Assembly (NCBI GenBank): GCA_031281945.1
Contig: JAITER010000092.1
Coordinates: 1 to 64,000 of the forward strand
Direction: 5' to 3'
Origin: Spirochaetaceae bacterium
GTDB taxonomy: Bacteria; Spirochaetota; Spirochaetia; Treponematales; Breznakiellaceae
Length of the DNA: 64,000 bases
The notes below the pieces were generated by a model. That model worked only from the letters and a program-made list of their open reading frames with translations. It did not search any database and was not told where the DNA came from. Shown piece after piece: positions 15,623 to 24,180 of the stretch; position 1 is the stretch's first letter; each line of letters begins with the position of its first letter. The position numbers were made by a program, and so were the translations under genes.

Positions 15623-16822
15623 ATGCTTTTACGAAATCCCAATATAAGCCGCCTTAAAGCGGGTTATTTATTCCCGGAAATCGCCCGTAGACGGCGTGAA
15701 TTCGCGGCTTTGCATCCTGCCGCAAAAATTATCAGTTTGGGTGTCGGCAATACAACGGAGGCTATACTTCCGCATATTTGTTCAGCTCTTGTTGAAGGAG
15801 CCGGGGCGCTTGGGAAACAGGAAACTTACAGCGGCTATATGGACGAAGGTTTAGAGCAACTGCGCAAACAAATAAGCGCGGTTTATTATGGCGGTAAATT
15901 TTGCGTGGACGAAATTTTTATTTCGGACGGTTCAAAATGTGATATTGGCCGGCTTCAGTTGCTTTTTGGAAAAGAAGCCCGTGTTTGCGTGCAGGATCCG
16001 TCATATCCGGTTTATGTGGACGGCTCAGTTCTTATTGGCGCGGCGTTGGACTGGGAGGGGGAAGGCTACGGTTCTATTTGCTATCTTCCTTGCACTGCGG
16101 ACAACGGCTATTTCCCGGACGTGCGGAAAATCTCAAAAAACAGCCTGGTTTATTTTTGTTCCCCAAACAATCCTACCGGGGCCGCCGCAACCAGGGAACA
16201 GCTTGCCGTTTTGGTAAAACGAGCTCTTGAAACAGAATCTGTCATTATTTACGATGCGGCCTATTCGGAATACATACGCGATGCAAGCCTGCCAAAGACT
16301 ATTTACGAAATTGACGGATCACAGGAGTGCGCAATTGAAGTAAATTCTTTTTCAAAGTCCGCCGGGTTTACCGGAGTTCGTCTTGGGTGGACTGTTGTTC
16401 CAAAAGTTATGAAATTTTCCGGCGGCGAAAGCGTTAACAAGGATTGGTCGCGAATTATGGCTACAATTTTTAACGGCGCTTCAAATATAGCGCAAGCGGG
16501 CGGCATAGCGGCGCTGGATGAGGAAGGTTTAAAAGAAATTCGTAAATTAACGGACTTTTATCTTGAAAACGCCGCCCTTATACGGCAGGCCGTTCAAAAA
16601 CTTGGCGTAAAGTGCGTAGGCGGTGATAATTCGCCGTATATTTGGGCGAATTTCGGCAAGGAAGACAGTTGGGAGGTCTTTTCGCGCATACTCGAAAAAT
16701 GCCATGTTGTAACTACCCCTGGTTCCGGCTTTGGGCCCGCCGGAGCGGGTTTTATAAGGTTTAGCGCTTTTGGGCGCCGTTTCGACATACAGGAAGCTTG
16801 CCGCCGTCTTGCCAATTATTAA
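15623..16822 (+). CDS. dapL: LL-diaminopimelate aminotransferase
   Basis: 399 residues of a class I PLP aminotransferase with DapL-specific features: N-terminal N-P-N-I-S-R-L-K-A-G-Y-L-F-P-E-I, S-L-G-V-G-N-T-T-E near 50, Y-S-G-Y-M-D-E-G-L near 78, S-D-G-S-K-C-D-I-G-R, S-P-N-N-P-T-G and the PLP lysine in S-F-S-K-S-A-G-F-T-G-V-R-L-G. It makes LL-diaminopimelate directly from tetrahydrodipicolinate, the route used by spirochaetes and others for lysine and peptidoglycan. Ribosome site aaggag precedes ATG 15623. The 253-bp leader holds a small GCGG-AAGATTTTA-CCGC hairpin but no lysine riboswitch that I can recognise. The capA-like gene follows 7 bp later. Confidence 0.95.
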   Translation: MLLRNPNISRLKAGYLFPEIARRRREFAALHPAAKIISLGVGNTTEAILPHICSALVEGAGALGKQETYSGYMDEGLEQLRKQISAVYYGGKFCVDEIFISDGSKCDIGRLQLLFGKEARVCVQDPSYPVYVDGSVLIGAALDWEGEGYGSICYLPCTADNGYFPDVRKISKNSLVYFCSPNNPTGAAATREQLAVLVKRALETESVIIYDAAYSEYIRDASLPKTIYEIDGSQECAIEVNSFSKSAGFTGVRLGWTVVPKVMKFSGGESVNKDWSRIMATIFNGASNIAQAGGIAALDEEGLKEIRKLTDFYLENAALIRQAVQKLGVKCVGGDNSPYIWANFGKEDSWEVFSRILEKCHVVTTPGSGFGPAGAGFIRFSAFGRRFDIQEACRRLANY

Positions 16823-16829
16823 AAATAAA

Positions 16830-17996
16830 ATGCGGAAATTTGTTTTCCTTACCGGTCTTTTAATTTTATTAGCTTCGTCTTGCGCCACAAGAAACGGCGC
16901 GGTTACGAAAACTGAAAAACAGTTGCGGCAGGGAAAACAAACTTCGCTTAGCCTTATAGCCGCAGGGGATAATCTTATCCACATCGAAATTATAAAAGAC
17001 GCAAAAAAAGAAACTGGTTATGATTTTAAGCCGTGTTATTCTGAAATAAAACCCTACATAAAAAACGCGGATATTGCGTTTATAAACCAGGAAACTTTAA
17101 TAGCCGGCGAAACTTACGGATTTTCCGGCTATCCCTTGTTTAACGGGCCTAAAGAAATAGGCGAAGCCCTTGTGGATGCGGGGTTTGACGTCGTGAATCA
17201 CGCCACTAATCACGCCATGGACAAAGGGGAGCGCGCTGTTTTTGAAGTTATAGATTTTTGGGAAAAACAGCCGCAAATTTTAATGCTGGGTTTGCATCGC
17301 GACGCTCAAAGCCGCTCTGAAACAAAAAGCGTTATACAAAAAAACAATATACGGATAGGCTGGCTGGCTTACACCTATGGCGCCAACGGCATTCCTTTGC
17401 CAAAAGATAAACCTTACCTTGTTTCTCTTATAGACGAAGCGGTTATGGCGAAAGAAATAGATGAATTGCGTCTGCTCTGCGATTTTTTAATAGTTTCTAT
17501 GCATTGGGGGGATGAATACGAGCATACGCCAAATAAACGCCAGCGGGAACTTGCTGTTTTTCTAGCCCAGCATAAAGTTGACCTTGTTATAGGGCATCAT
17601 CCCCACGTTATACAACCCGTAGAGGAATTTGCAAGGCCGGATGGCGGCAAAACGCTTGTGTTTTTTTCGTTGGGAAACTTTTTTTCCAGCCAAAAAGAAA
17701 CGCCCACAATACTTGGCGCTTTATCTCGTGTAACTATAACCAAAACGCCTGATAAAGCCCCGCCGGAACAGGTTGTTATCACAGAAGCGGAAATTATTCC
17801 AATAATAACGCATTATGATATTGATAACATAGGTTACAAAGTCTACCCGCTTGCCGGTTATACGCCGGAATTGTTGGATTCGCACAAAATAAGCCTTTCA
17901 AAAAAAACAACTATAACCGAATTTTATACTCTTTTTTCAAAGGTTTTTAACCAAAATGGATTGCCTTCTAGTTCAAATGCTTCAAAAAAAGATTAA
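16830..17996 (+). CDS. CapA-family lipoprotein, metallophosphoesterase-like
   Basis: 388 residues from ATG 16830, just after the dapL stop. It has a lipobox L-A-S-S-C at about residue 17-21. The CapA domain is clear: A-A-G-D-N-L-I-H, I-A-F-I-N-Q-E-T, D-V-V-N-H-A-T-N-H-A-M-D, S-M-H-W-G-D-E-Y, V-I-G-H-H-P-H-V-I-Q and F-S-L-G-N-F-F-S-S. These residues are the metal site of the calcineurin-like fold. In Bacillus CapA takes part in poly-gamma-glutamate export, but most family members have unknown substrates. It overlaps azlC by about 20 bp and follows dapL closely, so dapL-capA-azlCD look like one operon. Confidence 0.88.
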   Translation: MRKFVFLTGLLILLASSCATRNGAVTKTEKQLRQGKQTSLSLIAAGDNLIHIEIIKDAKKETGYDFKPCYSEIKPYIKNADIAFINQETLIAGETYGFSGYPLFNGPKEIGEALVDAGFDVVNHATNHAMDKGERAVFEVIDFWEKQPQILMLGLHRDAQSRSETKSVIQKNNIRIGWLAYTYGANGIPLPKDKPYLVSLIDEAVMAKEIDELRLLCDFLIVSMHWGDEYEHTPNKRQRELAVFLAQHKVDLVIGHHPHVIQPVEEFARPDGGKTLVFFSLGNFFSSQKETPTILGALSRVTITKTPDKAPPEQVVITEAEIIPIITHYDIDNIGYKVYPLAGYTPELLDSHKISLSKKTTITEFYTLFSKVFNQNGLPSSSNASKKD

Positions 17997-18729
17997 AAAA
18001 AGTATTTTTTTAACCGCGCTTAAAGCTTCAACGCCCATATTTATGGGTTATATTACGATAGGAATCGCGTTTGGGCTTTTATTGCGGCAAGCCGGCTATC
18101 CGCCATACCTGGCGCTTGTAATGAGTGTTTTTATGTATGCTGGATCGGCGCAATATATAGCCGTAGGTATTTTTGCGGGAGGTTCGCCTTTATGGGAAGC
18201 TGTGTTTATACAGCTTGCTGTAAATTCCCGCCATATAGCTTACAGCATCGCTTTGTTAAAGAAATATAACAGTTGCGGTTTTTATAAACCCTATTTGATT
18301 TTTGCTTTAACCGATGAAACTTTCGCTCTTGTTTCTTCCACCAATTTTGAAAGTGAAGAATTCTCTAAAAAAAATGAGCAAACCCTTTTTATTTTTTTTG
18401 TGTCGCTTTTAAATCATTTGTATTGGATAACCGGCAGTGTCATTGGAGCCGTTATGGGCGGATTCATCCCATTTAAAATAAATGGGATTGATTTTGCGCT
18501 TACCGCTTTATTTATAGTTTTAATGATTGAGCAAATGTATGTGATTAAAAAAAAGACGCCTTTTATAATATCCGGCGCGGTCGCCGTTCTGTGCGTTATT
18601 TTTGCTCCGGAACGTTTGTCGTTGTTATCCGCATTGACCATTTCATTGGCCGCGGTTCATTTGATATGCGGCGGCTCTTCTTATCGTGTTATGGCTGATA
18701 AAGCTAAACGGGGCCGCGATGGCTCTTAA
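17977..18729 (+). CDS. azlC: AzlC-type branched-chain amino-acid exporter, large subunit
   Basis: About 250 residues from ATG 17977 (M-L-Q-K-K-I-K-K); another ATG at 17956 is in frame. Family motifs near the N-terminus include P-I-F-M-G-Y-I-T-I-G-I-A-F-G, M-Y-A-G-S-A-Q-Y-I, V-N-S-R-H-I-A-Y-S and A-L-T-D-E-T-F-A-L. Several hydrophobic helices follow, as expected for the inner-membrane subunit. AzlCD exports valine, leucine or azaleucine-like compounds. The start lies within the end of the CapA-like gene and its own end overlaps azlD by 11 bp, giving tight translational coupling. Confidence 0.92.
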   Translation: MLQKKIKKSIFLTALKASTPIFMGYITIGIAFGLLLRQAGYPPYLALVMSVFMYAGSAQYIAVGIFAGGSPLWEAVFIQLAVNSRHIAYSIALLKKYNSCGFYKPYLIFALTDETFALVSSTNFESEEFSKKNEQTLFIFFVSLLNHLYWITGSVIGAVMGGFIPFKINGIDFALTALFIVLMIEQMYVIKKKTPFIISGAVAVLCVIFAPERLSLLSALTISLAAVHLICGGSSYRVMADKAKRGRDGS

Positions 18730-19078
18730 TCTTGGCCAGGCGTTTTTGTACACATTTGTTATGGCGGTTACGATTTTTTTGTGCCGGATTTTTCCGTTTA
18801 TTGTTTTTAGAAATAAAACAGACGGCGTAAAAACCGGCGCGGATAAATTTATTGCTTTTGTTGAAAATACCGCTCCCGCTGTAGTTACAACGGTTTTAGC
18901 CTTTAACTCCATTTCGTCGGGGGCGGTCTCGGCCAACAAAGACGCCTTCGCGCTATTTGCGGCGTCTTTGGTTACGGTTTTCTTGCATATTTGGAAGCGC
19001 AACGCTTTATTAAGCATAGCTAGCGGGACGGCTGTGTACGTGTTGCTATTTTTTGTTAAAGAAACAATTATTAAATAA
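18719..19078 (+). CDS. azlD: AzlD-type small subunit of branched-chain amino-acid exporter
   Basis: 119 residues from ATG 18719 (M-A-L-N-L-G-Q-A-F), overlapping azlC by 11 bp. Four hydrophobic segments are visible (around 5-25, 48-68, 72-92 and 97-116). The family hallmarks are T-I-F-L-C-R-I-F-P-F and F-V-E-N-T-A-P-A-V-V-T-T-V-L-A-F. It forms the exporter with AzlC. A short inverted element follows at about 19085-19140 (GAAGCTGTTTCAAAA ... TTTTGAACAGTTTC), which resembles repeat B and could end the operon. Confidence 0.9.
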   Translation: MALNLGQAFLYTFVMAVTIFLCRIFPFIVFRNKTDGVKTGADKFIAFVENTAPAVVTTVLAFNSISSGAVSANKDAFALFAASLVTVFLHIWKRNALLSIASGTAVYVLLFFVKETIIK

Positions 19079-19209
19079 TTGAAGCTGTTTCAAAAACCAT
19101 TGGCGGGAACCGCCGGTTTTAAAAACGTTTTGAACAGTTTCATGTATTATACAAAATATATGACGGCTAAGAACGGTAAAAGTTCTTCAGCCATTTTTAA
19201 GGAGTAATT

Positions 19210-19734
19210 ATGAACCAATTGAAAACTATTTCATTTAAAGACTTTACGGTAAATCCTTTTACTGTAATTTCTAAAGAATGGATGCTTATTACGGCGGAAA
19301 AAGACGGTAAAGTAAACGCGATGACGGCTTCGTGGGGTGGAATAGGCCATATTTTTGGGAAAAACGTGCTGTATTTTTTTATAAGGCCGCAACGTTATAC
19401 AAAAGAATTTGTAGACGCCGCCAGCGGGGTTTCCATTAGCATACTGCCCGCATCCCACCGTAAAACCCTTAATTATTTTGGCGCGGTTTCAGGACGCGCA
19501 GAAGATAAAATCGCAAAATCCGGCCTTACCGTAGCTTATGAAAACAAAATCCCTTATTTCGCCGAATCTAAAACGGTTTTTATTTGCCGGAAATTTTTCG
19601 CCCAGCCTTTTCTTAAAGATTCTTTTGTAGATAAAACAATTTTAACGGAATTTTATCCAGAAAACGACCTTCATACAATGTATATCGCGGAAGTTGAAGA
19701 AATTTTTGTAAACGAATCGCTTTTTAAAGTTTAA
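19210..19734 (+). CDS. flavin-reductase-like FMN-binding protein
   Basis: 174 residues of the flavin_Reduct split-barrel fold. Signs are N-P-F-T-V-I-S-K-E-W-M-L-I-T-A, the FMN-contact segment V-N-A-M-T-A-S-W-G-G-I-G, F-I-R-P-Q-R-Y-T-K-E-F near 55-66 and V-S-I-S-I-L-P near 75. Members bind FMN and act as flavin reductases or as redox proteins of unknown role in anaerobes. A clean aaggag ribosome site precedes ATG 19210. No partner monooxygenase is nearby, so the substrate is unknown. Confidence 0.85.
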   Translation: MNQLKTISFKDFTVNPFTVISKEWMLITAEKDGKVNAMTASWGGIGHIFGKNVLYFFIRPQRYTKEFVDAASGVSISILPASHRKTLNYFGAVSGRAEDKIAKSGLTVAYENKIPYFAESKTVFICRKFFAQPFLKDSFVDKTILTEFYPENDLHTMYIAEVEEIFVNESLFKV

Positions 19735-19880
19735 TAAAGTTTGTAAATTAGAGCCGTTAAGAACAGCAACTTTTTAACGGCTTCCGCAAAAAATGCGGCT
19801 TTGTAAGCCCTAAAATCCGTAGAGCTTACCCAAAAGGCCTGGCGTGGGTTGTTTAGTAAGTTCATATTATAATTTGATCT

Positions 19881-20441
19881 ATGAAAAAGTGGTTTTTTAC
19901 AGTTTTTGTTTTGTTTTTGCCTTTTGTTTTGACGTCCCAAAGCGAATCTCCCGTTGCCGCAGATTCGCGGGCGCCTCCTGTATCTCCAGGCGTTATCCCC
20001 GACGCATTGCGGCGGCCTTTGCGTGGAGCCGCGCCCGTTTACCCCCGCGATGCCGTAATCGGCGAGCTTGGCGTGGGAGAGGCTGGAAATGACCCTTATA
20101 GGTACGCCCGCAACGCCTTGTACGACTTGGTTATGAAAAATAAATCCAGCTCTTTTTTAAAAACTTTAAGCGATGAAACATTGGACGAGTTGCTTGTAAA
20201 GCTTGCCGAAGTTGCGCCGAGGAAATACAGGGTGGGGGCCGGAATGGTGGAGCCGGATGGCAGTTTTTCTTTTTTATACCGTTTTTTTGGGCGTGAAACG
20301 GAGGTGACAGGTTCCATATACATTATGGAAGATGAAGATAAAAAATTATACCTTGATGATATAATAATGGAAGATGTAACGGAAATCGTAAAAATGGAAG
20401 CGTGGAATTACGAATATCTGCCCTATGAACGGTTTTATTGA
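19881..20441 (+). CDS. secreted protein of unknown function
   Basis: 186 residues with a cleavable signal peptide (K-K-W-F-F-T-V-F-V-L-F-L-P-F-V-L-T-S near 2-19) and a Pro/Arg-rich linker to about 55. A compact acidic C-terminal domain of about 115 residues follows, with aromatic residues at its end. It contains F-L-K-T-L-S-D-E-T-L-D-E-L and Y-I-M-E-D-E-D-K-K-L-Y-L. I do not recognise the family. The stop codon TGA is supplied by the first bases of repeat A (TTGACGAACGG), so the repeat may have changed the C-terminus of this protein. Confidence 0.65.
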   Translation: MKKWFFTVFVLFLPFVLTSQSESPVAADSRAPPVSPGVIPDALRRPLRGAAPVYPRDAVIGELGVGEAGNDPYRYARNALYDLVMKNKSSSFLKTLSDETLDELLVKLAEVAPRKYRVGAGMVEPDGSFSFLYRFFGRETEVTGSIYIMEDEDKKLYLDDIIMEDVTEIVKMEAWNYEYLPYERFY

Positions 20442-20586
20442 CGAACGGAACGAAATCGCGGTTGCGCTTGCGCGGGCCGGAATCGAGCGATAGAGGAGAC
20501 GAAGGGCGTATCCCGTAGCCTGTTGCGGAAGCCGCCGTCTGCGGCGCGCGCGGGGCAAGCCCTGCGGTGTTGGCGCCTTTTTATTA
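20433..20586 (+). repeat. dispersed repeat A, copy 4
   Basis: Starts ttttattgacgaacggaacg and keeps the core (GCGCTTGCGCGGGCCGGAAT, CGAGCGATAGAGGAG), then CCTGTTGCGGAAGCCGCCG and a GCAAGCCCTGCGGTGTTGGC tail. It supplies the stop codon of the upstream secreted protein and ends four bases before the next gene's ATG, leaving that gene without a recognisable ribosome site. Confidence 0.85.
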
Positions 20587-20589
20587 AAC

Positions 20590-22020
20590 ATGAAAAATCA
20601 CTTTCCTCCAAATCACAAAGATTGGATAAAATTTAAAATACGCCGTAAAAATAAAAATGATGCGTATATCGAGGTATACCTTTCGAAAGACCACATAGAA
20701 GCAAAAGCTGATTTTTTTCCCGCAAAAGAAAAAGGGCGCCCTTTTACAAAAGAATATATTGATTTAGTTCTAAAAAAGTTAAACATTTGTTGCGGAATTG
20801 AATACAAAGCGATTGATGACGCCGCGGACGATTGCAATGAAAATTTGCGCGAGAATTTAGGTGTAATTATAGCGCGAGGTTTTATACCGGTTGATGATTC
20901 GCCGGCGTATTTCAAAATAAACCCCAATATGACGCCGCCAAGGTTGCAAAATGAGCCTGGGGCTGGAGAATTTAATATTCACTCTTCCGTTTACATCCAG
21001 GTTAAAGAAGGAGACGAATTGGCGCGGTTGCAAGACGCGGTTCAGGGCCGTGTTGGAAAAACCGTTACCGGAAAAGAAGTCCCATTTAAATTCGTTCAGC
21101 GCAAGGAATTGGTAGAAAGTGAAGGCGTATATATTAAAAATAATTGCATCTACGCCAAAATTTCCGGCCAACTAATGATTGAGGAAAATTGCATAAACGT
21201 AAAAGACACGCTTTGCGTCAATGAAAAGATAGGTTGCAAGACGGGGGATGTTGATTTTTCCGGCAATGTTATAATTAAAGGCCCTGTTGCCGACGGCTTT
21301 AAAGTGTATTCCGGCGGCGATATTACCGTGCGAGAAACTTTTTTTGTAAGCGACTGCCTTTCTGCGGGCGATTTACGAGTGTCCGGGGGGATTATAGGGC
21401 GTAAACAAGGAATTGCTAAAGTAAACGGTTCCATAACGGCCCGGTTTATACAAAATTGCAAAATAGCCTGCAAAAAAGACGTTAAAGTTAGCCGCGAAAT
21501 AATAAATTCAAATTTATGGGTTATGGGCGATCTGGATTTGGGCGATTCCGGAGTAATTGTATCCAGCAAAATAAACTCTTTTTGTGGGTTAAGGGCGGGG
21601 CGTATAGGGGGAAGAACCGCCCAAAGTACGATAATTTGTTTAGGCGATGATTGGATGGTTGCGCGGGAAATAGAGCTTATAAAACAAAGGTTGTTTCATA
21701 TTAAAAGAGACCTGGCGGCTTTAACGCTTGCTTTTAAAAAGCAAAAAGAATTAGGGAAAAGCGGTTTGGAAAAACTTAATGCGATAACAAAAACCGGAAG
21801 ATCGTTAATTAAAGAGTATAAAGAAACCCAAATCAGGCTGGAGCAAAATAAAAAAAATATAAAAAAAAATGAAAACGCGACTTTGATTGCTTTTGGGAAA
21901 ATATACGCCGGAACTTTTGTAAAAATCTGCAATGCGCAGTACCCAGTCATCGAAGATTTAAACCGCGTGCGTTTTATGCTGGATAAAACCCGCAATTGCG
22001 TTGTTTGTAAAAAATTATAG
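20590..22020 (+). CDS. FapA/DUF342-family protein
   Basis: 476 residues. The N-terminal FapA domain spans about 1-170 (G-V-I-I-A-R-G-F-I-P-V-D, then G-K-T-V-T-G-K-E-V-P-F). A right-handed beta-helix follows, about 175-365, with repeated V-x-G-x-I turns such as G-D-V-D-F-S-G-N-V-I-I-K-G and V-Y-S-G-G-D-I-T-V. A coiled-coil region at about 365-440 precedes the end. Related proteins (Vibrio FapA) link glucose-PTS signalling with polar attachment or polysaccharide; the role in spirochaetes is not known. Its ATG directly follows repeat A and no Shine-Dalgarno is visible, so expression may be low or leader-dependent. Confidence 0.85.
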   Translation: MKNHFPPNHKDWIKFKIRRKNKNDAYIEVYLSKDHIEAKADFFPAKEKGRPFTKEYIDLVLKKLNICCGIEYKAIDDAADDCNENLRENLGVIIARGFIPVDDSPAYFKINPNMTPPRLQNEPGAGEFNIHSSVYIQVKEGDELARLQDAVQGRVGKTVTGKEVPFKFVQRKELVESEGVYIKNNCIYAKISGQLMIEENCINVKDTLCVNEKIGCKTGDVDFSGNVIIKGPVADGFKVYSGGDITVRETFFVSDCLSAGDLRVSGGIIGRKQGIAKVNGSITARFIQNCKIACKKDVKVSREIINSNLWVMGDLDLGDSGVIVSSKINSFCGLRAGRIGGRTAQSTIICLGDDWMVAREIELIKQRLFHIKRDLAALTLAFKKQKELGKSGLEKLNAITKTGRSLIKEYKETQIRLEQNKKNIKKNENATLIAFGKIYAGTFVKICNAQYPVIEDLNRVRFMLDKTRNCVVCKKL

Positions 22021-22091
22021 GCCTTAGGCGCCTTAATTCGGCGGTTTCACCTGTTTTTCGGGCGTTAATATATCTGATAAAAAGGAAAATC

Positions 22092-22673
22092 ATGGCCTAC
22101 GAAATTGAGTTGAAAGCATGGGTTGACGATGTTAAACAGACTGAAGCGCGTTTAAATAAAATCGCCCGGTTTTTGTTTTCTTTTCAAAAGGAAGACGTAT
22201 ATTGGTATTGCGAAAATAAAAACGCTTTTCCCTCAGGCGTGCGGTTGCGTAATGAAAAACAAATTTTACCGGAAGACTCCGTTAAAAACAGGCTTTTAAT
22301 AACTTATAAGACGAAAGAAACGCGGGACGGCGTAGAAGTCAACGAAGAAAAAGAATTCCGGGTGGCAGACGGCCCGGAAAATTTTGAAGAATTTATGGAA
22401 CGTTCCGGTTTCGCTCCCGGTTTTTCAAAAAAAAAGACCGGAAAAAGCTGGTGTTATGACTGTAAAGATTTTTGCGGCGGTGTAACTGCGGAATTGACGG
22501 AAATAGACGGCTTGGGATGGTTTTTGGAAATGGAAATTCTTTCGGAAGACGGAAGCCAAAAAACCGTGGATTTAGCGCGGGCAATCTTGATTCAATTGCT
22601 TGATGATTGCGGCGTCCCTCCAGAAAAAATTGAAAGCCGTTACTATTCGGAAATGCTTGTTAACAAGCCTTGA
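22092..22673 (+). CDS. CYTH-domain protein (class IV adenylate cyclase/thiamine-triphosphatase type)
   Basis: 193 residues. The CYTH signature E-I-E-L-K lies at residues 4-8. Basic and acidic pairs that line the triphosphate tunnel follow: V-R-L-R-N-E near 50, L-L-I-T-Y-K-T-K-E-T near 72, E-E-K-E-F near 90, and A-E-L-T-E-I-D-G-L-G-W-F-L-E-M-E-I near 137-153. Members bind triphosphate compounds with Mg2+ and may be CyaB-like cyclases or inorganic triphosphatases. The sequence alone does not separate these. Ribosome site aaaagg lies 7 bp before the ATG. Confidence 0.85.
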   Translation: MAYEIELKAWVDDVKQTEARLNKIARFLFSFQKEDVYWYCENKNAFPSGVRLRNEKQILPEDSVKNRLLITYKTKETRDGVEVNEEKEFRVADGPENFEEFMERSGFAPGFSKKKTGKSWCYDCKDFCGGVTAELTEIDGLGWFLEMEILSEDGSQKTVDLARAILIQLLDDCGVPPEKIESRYYSEMLVNKP

Positions 22674-22675
22674 CA

Positions 22676-22783
22676 AATCCAAAACCGCAACCTTTAAAAA
22701 CGCGGTTTCGCAAGTTTTTGGCCTCTCGAAACTGCAAGAGCCTGTCAAAACTAACCGGGTTTTGGAACAGGCCCATTTATATG
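22676..22783. repeat. dispersed hairpin repeat B, long form
   Basis: Begins right after the CYTH stop. It contains AAAACGCGGTTTCGCAAG, then GCAAGAGCCTGTCAAAAC and a closing GGGTTTTGGAACAGGC. The same order, including the GCGGTTTCGCAAG part, recurs at 29571-29667 and, inverted in part, at 42474-42530. Confidence 0.75.
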
Positions 22784-22923
22784 TTTTTTTAAGATTTTAT
22801 TACGAATACTTATGTAAAGAGTTTTTAAATGATATAATATCGCTTATTTATGTGGTTGGGGCATCTAAAAATCATGATTAAAAATAAGCGGACGCTTAAT
22901 CATATTTTTTATAAATCTATGCC

Positions 22924-24141
22924 TTGTTGCGGAGGATTGCTATTTCTTTTTTAAAGAAATGGGGCTTTTTTGGCATAGACGGAAGTGATTATGCAAAGTG
23001 CCAAAAAAATGTTTTTAGGCACAATGTTAAAGCCGTTTGCTTTAGCTCTATTACGATTGCTTTTTTAATGACCCTCCTCTTTTTTTATCCGGAAATGCGG
23101 GGAGAGAGCAATCGCCTAATTTTTTTTATTCCCGCCGTGATAGAGCTTGCGATTTTTTGCGTTTCTTTTTTTCTTGTAAAACGTGATTATATAAATAAGA
23201 TACAGGCTAATACTTTAGTCGCGCTTTTTGTTACAACTACAGCAGGTTTTTGTATCGCCGTTTTAATTAACTTTGGTTTGGCTTACGCGATTTCTTTTTC
23301 TCTTTTCTTTTTTATTTTTGAAGTCGTTTTTATTTTTCGGCCTATCGCCGTCATACTTATTAACCTAATTATATCCGCCGCTTTTTATGTGGTTTGTATA
23401 TTTTTTTCAAATAAAAACGCCGGCGAAATCTTTGACGGCAGGTTGTTGGTTTTTTTAAATATTTTGACGGCTTCTATTCTTGGCTGTCTGCTTAATTTGT
23501 TTACATCGCGTTCCCATGTAAAAAATTTGATTATGAACCATTCTCTTATTGAAGAGCGCAACTTTTACAGGGAAGAAAGCGTAAGGGATGTGCTTACCGG
23601 CCTGAACAACCGCCGTAGTTTTGATCAATCCGTTAATTTTTATATTTCAGTTTGTACGCACGTACGTCAAACTGTTTGTGTAGTAATGATGGATGTTGAT
23701 TATTTTAAACTGTACAATGATTATTACGGCCATTTAAAAGGCGATTTTGTGCTTCAATCGATAGGCAAAGTATTAAAACAATTAATCGAAGAAGAACACG
23801 TTTACTCGGCCAGGGTTGGCGGCGAGGAATTTATTATGCTTTGGACGGAAAACCGGACGATAGAATGTGAACGGATTGTTCTAAAACTGCGCCAGCTTAT
23901 CATCGACTTAAACATTCCGCACGAAAAATCTAAAGCCGCACCGGTTGTTACCGCTAGTTTTGGTGTATACATTATGCGGGGAGGCTCCCAGTCGTCTGCT
24001 GGCGAGCTTTACCGTATGGCAGATACCGCTCTTTATAAGGCCAAAGAATGGGGCCGAAACCGTATCGTGCTGTTCGATTCGCAAAACGGGCGTTTTCGCG
24101 AGGTGGATATACGCAATTACAAGGAACTAAAACGCGAGTAA
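22924..24141 (+). CDS. membrane-bound diguanylate cyclase
   Basis: 405 residues. The N-terminal half has about six membrane helices (roughly residues 38-205). A C-terminal GGDEF domain follows, about 225-395, with D-V-L-T-G-L-N-N-R-R, M-M-D-V-D-Y-F-K and the active-site G-G-E-E-F; an I-site-like R-x-x-D is not obvious. It should make cyclic-di-GMP in response to an unknown membrane signal. The start is unclear: TTG 22924 gives the longest product, but the best ribosome site (gcggagg, 22929-22935) would place initiation near 22942 at an ATT codon. The 5' side is bordered by repeat B. Confidence 0.88.
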   Translation: MLRRIAISFLKKWGFFGIDGSDYAKCQKNVFRHNVKAVCFSSITIAFLMTLLFFYPEMRGESNRLIFFIPAVIELAIFCVSFFLVKRDYINKIQANTLVALFVTTTAGFCIAVLINFGLAYAISFSLFFFIFEVVFIFRPIAVILINLIISAAFYVVCIFFSNKNAGEIFDGRLLVFLNILTASILGCLLNLFTSRSHVKNLIMNHSLIEERNFYREESVRDVLTGLNNRRSFDQSVNFYISVCTHVRQTVCVVMMDVDYFKLYNDYYGHLKGDFVLQSIGKVLKQLIEEEHVYSARVGGEEFIMLWTENRTIECERIVLKLRQLIIDLNIPHEKSKAAPVVTASFGVYIMRGGSQSSAGELYRMADTALYKAKEWGRNRIVLFDSQNGRFREVDIRNYKELKRE

Positions 24142-24180
24142 GCCTAATTCGCCGCGTTTTCCGCGCCGGACGTTAATTTA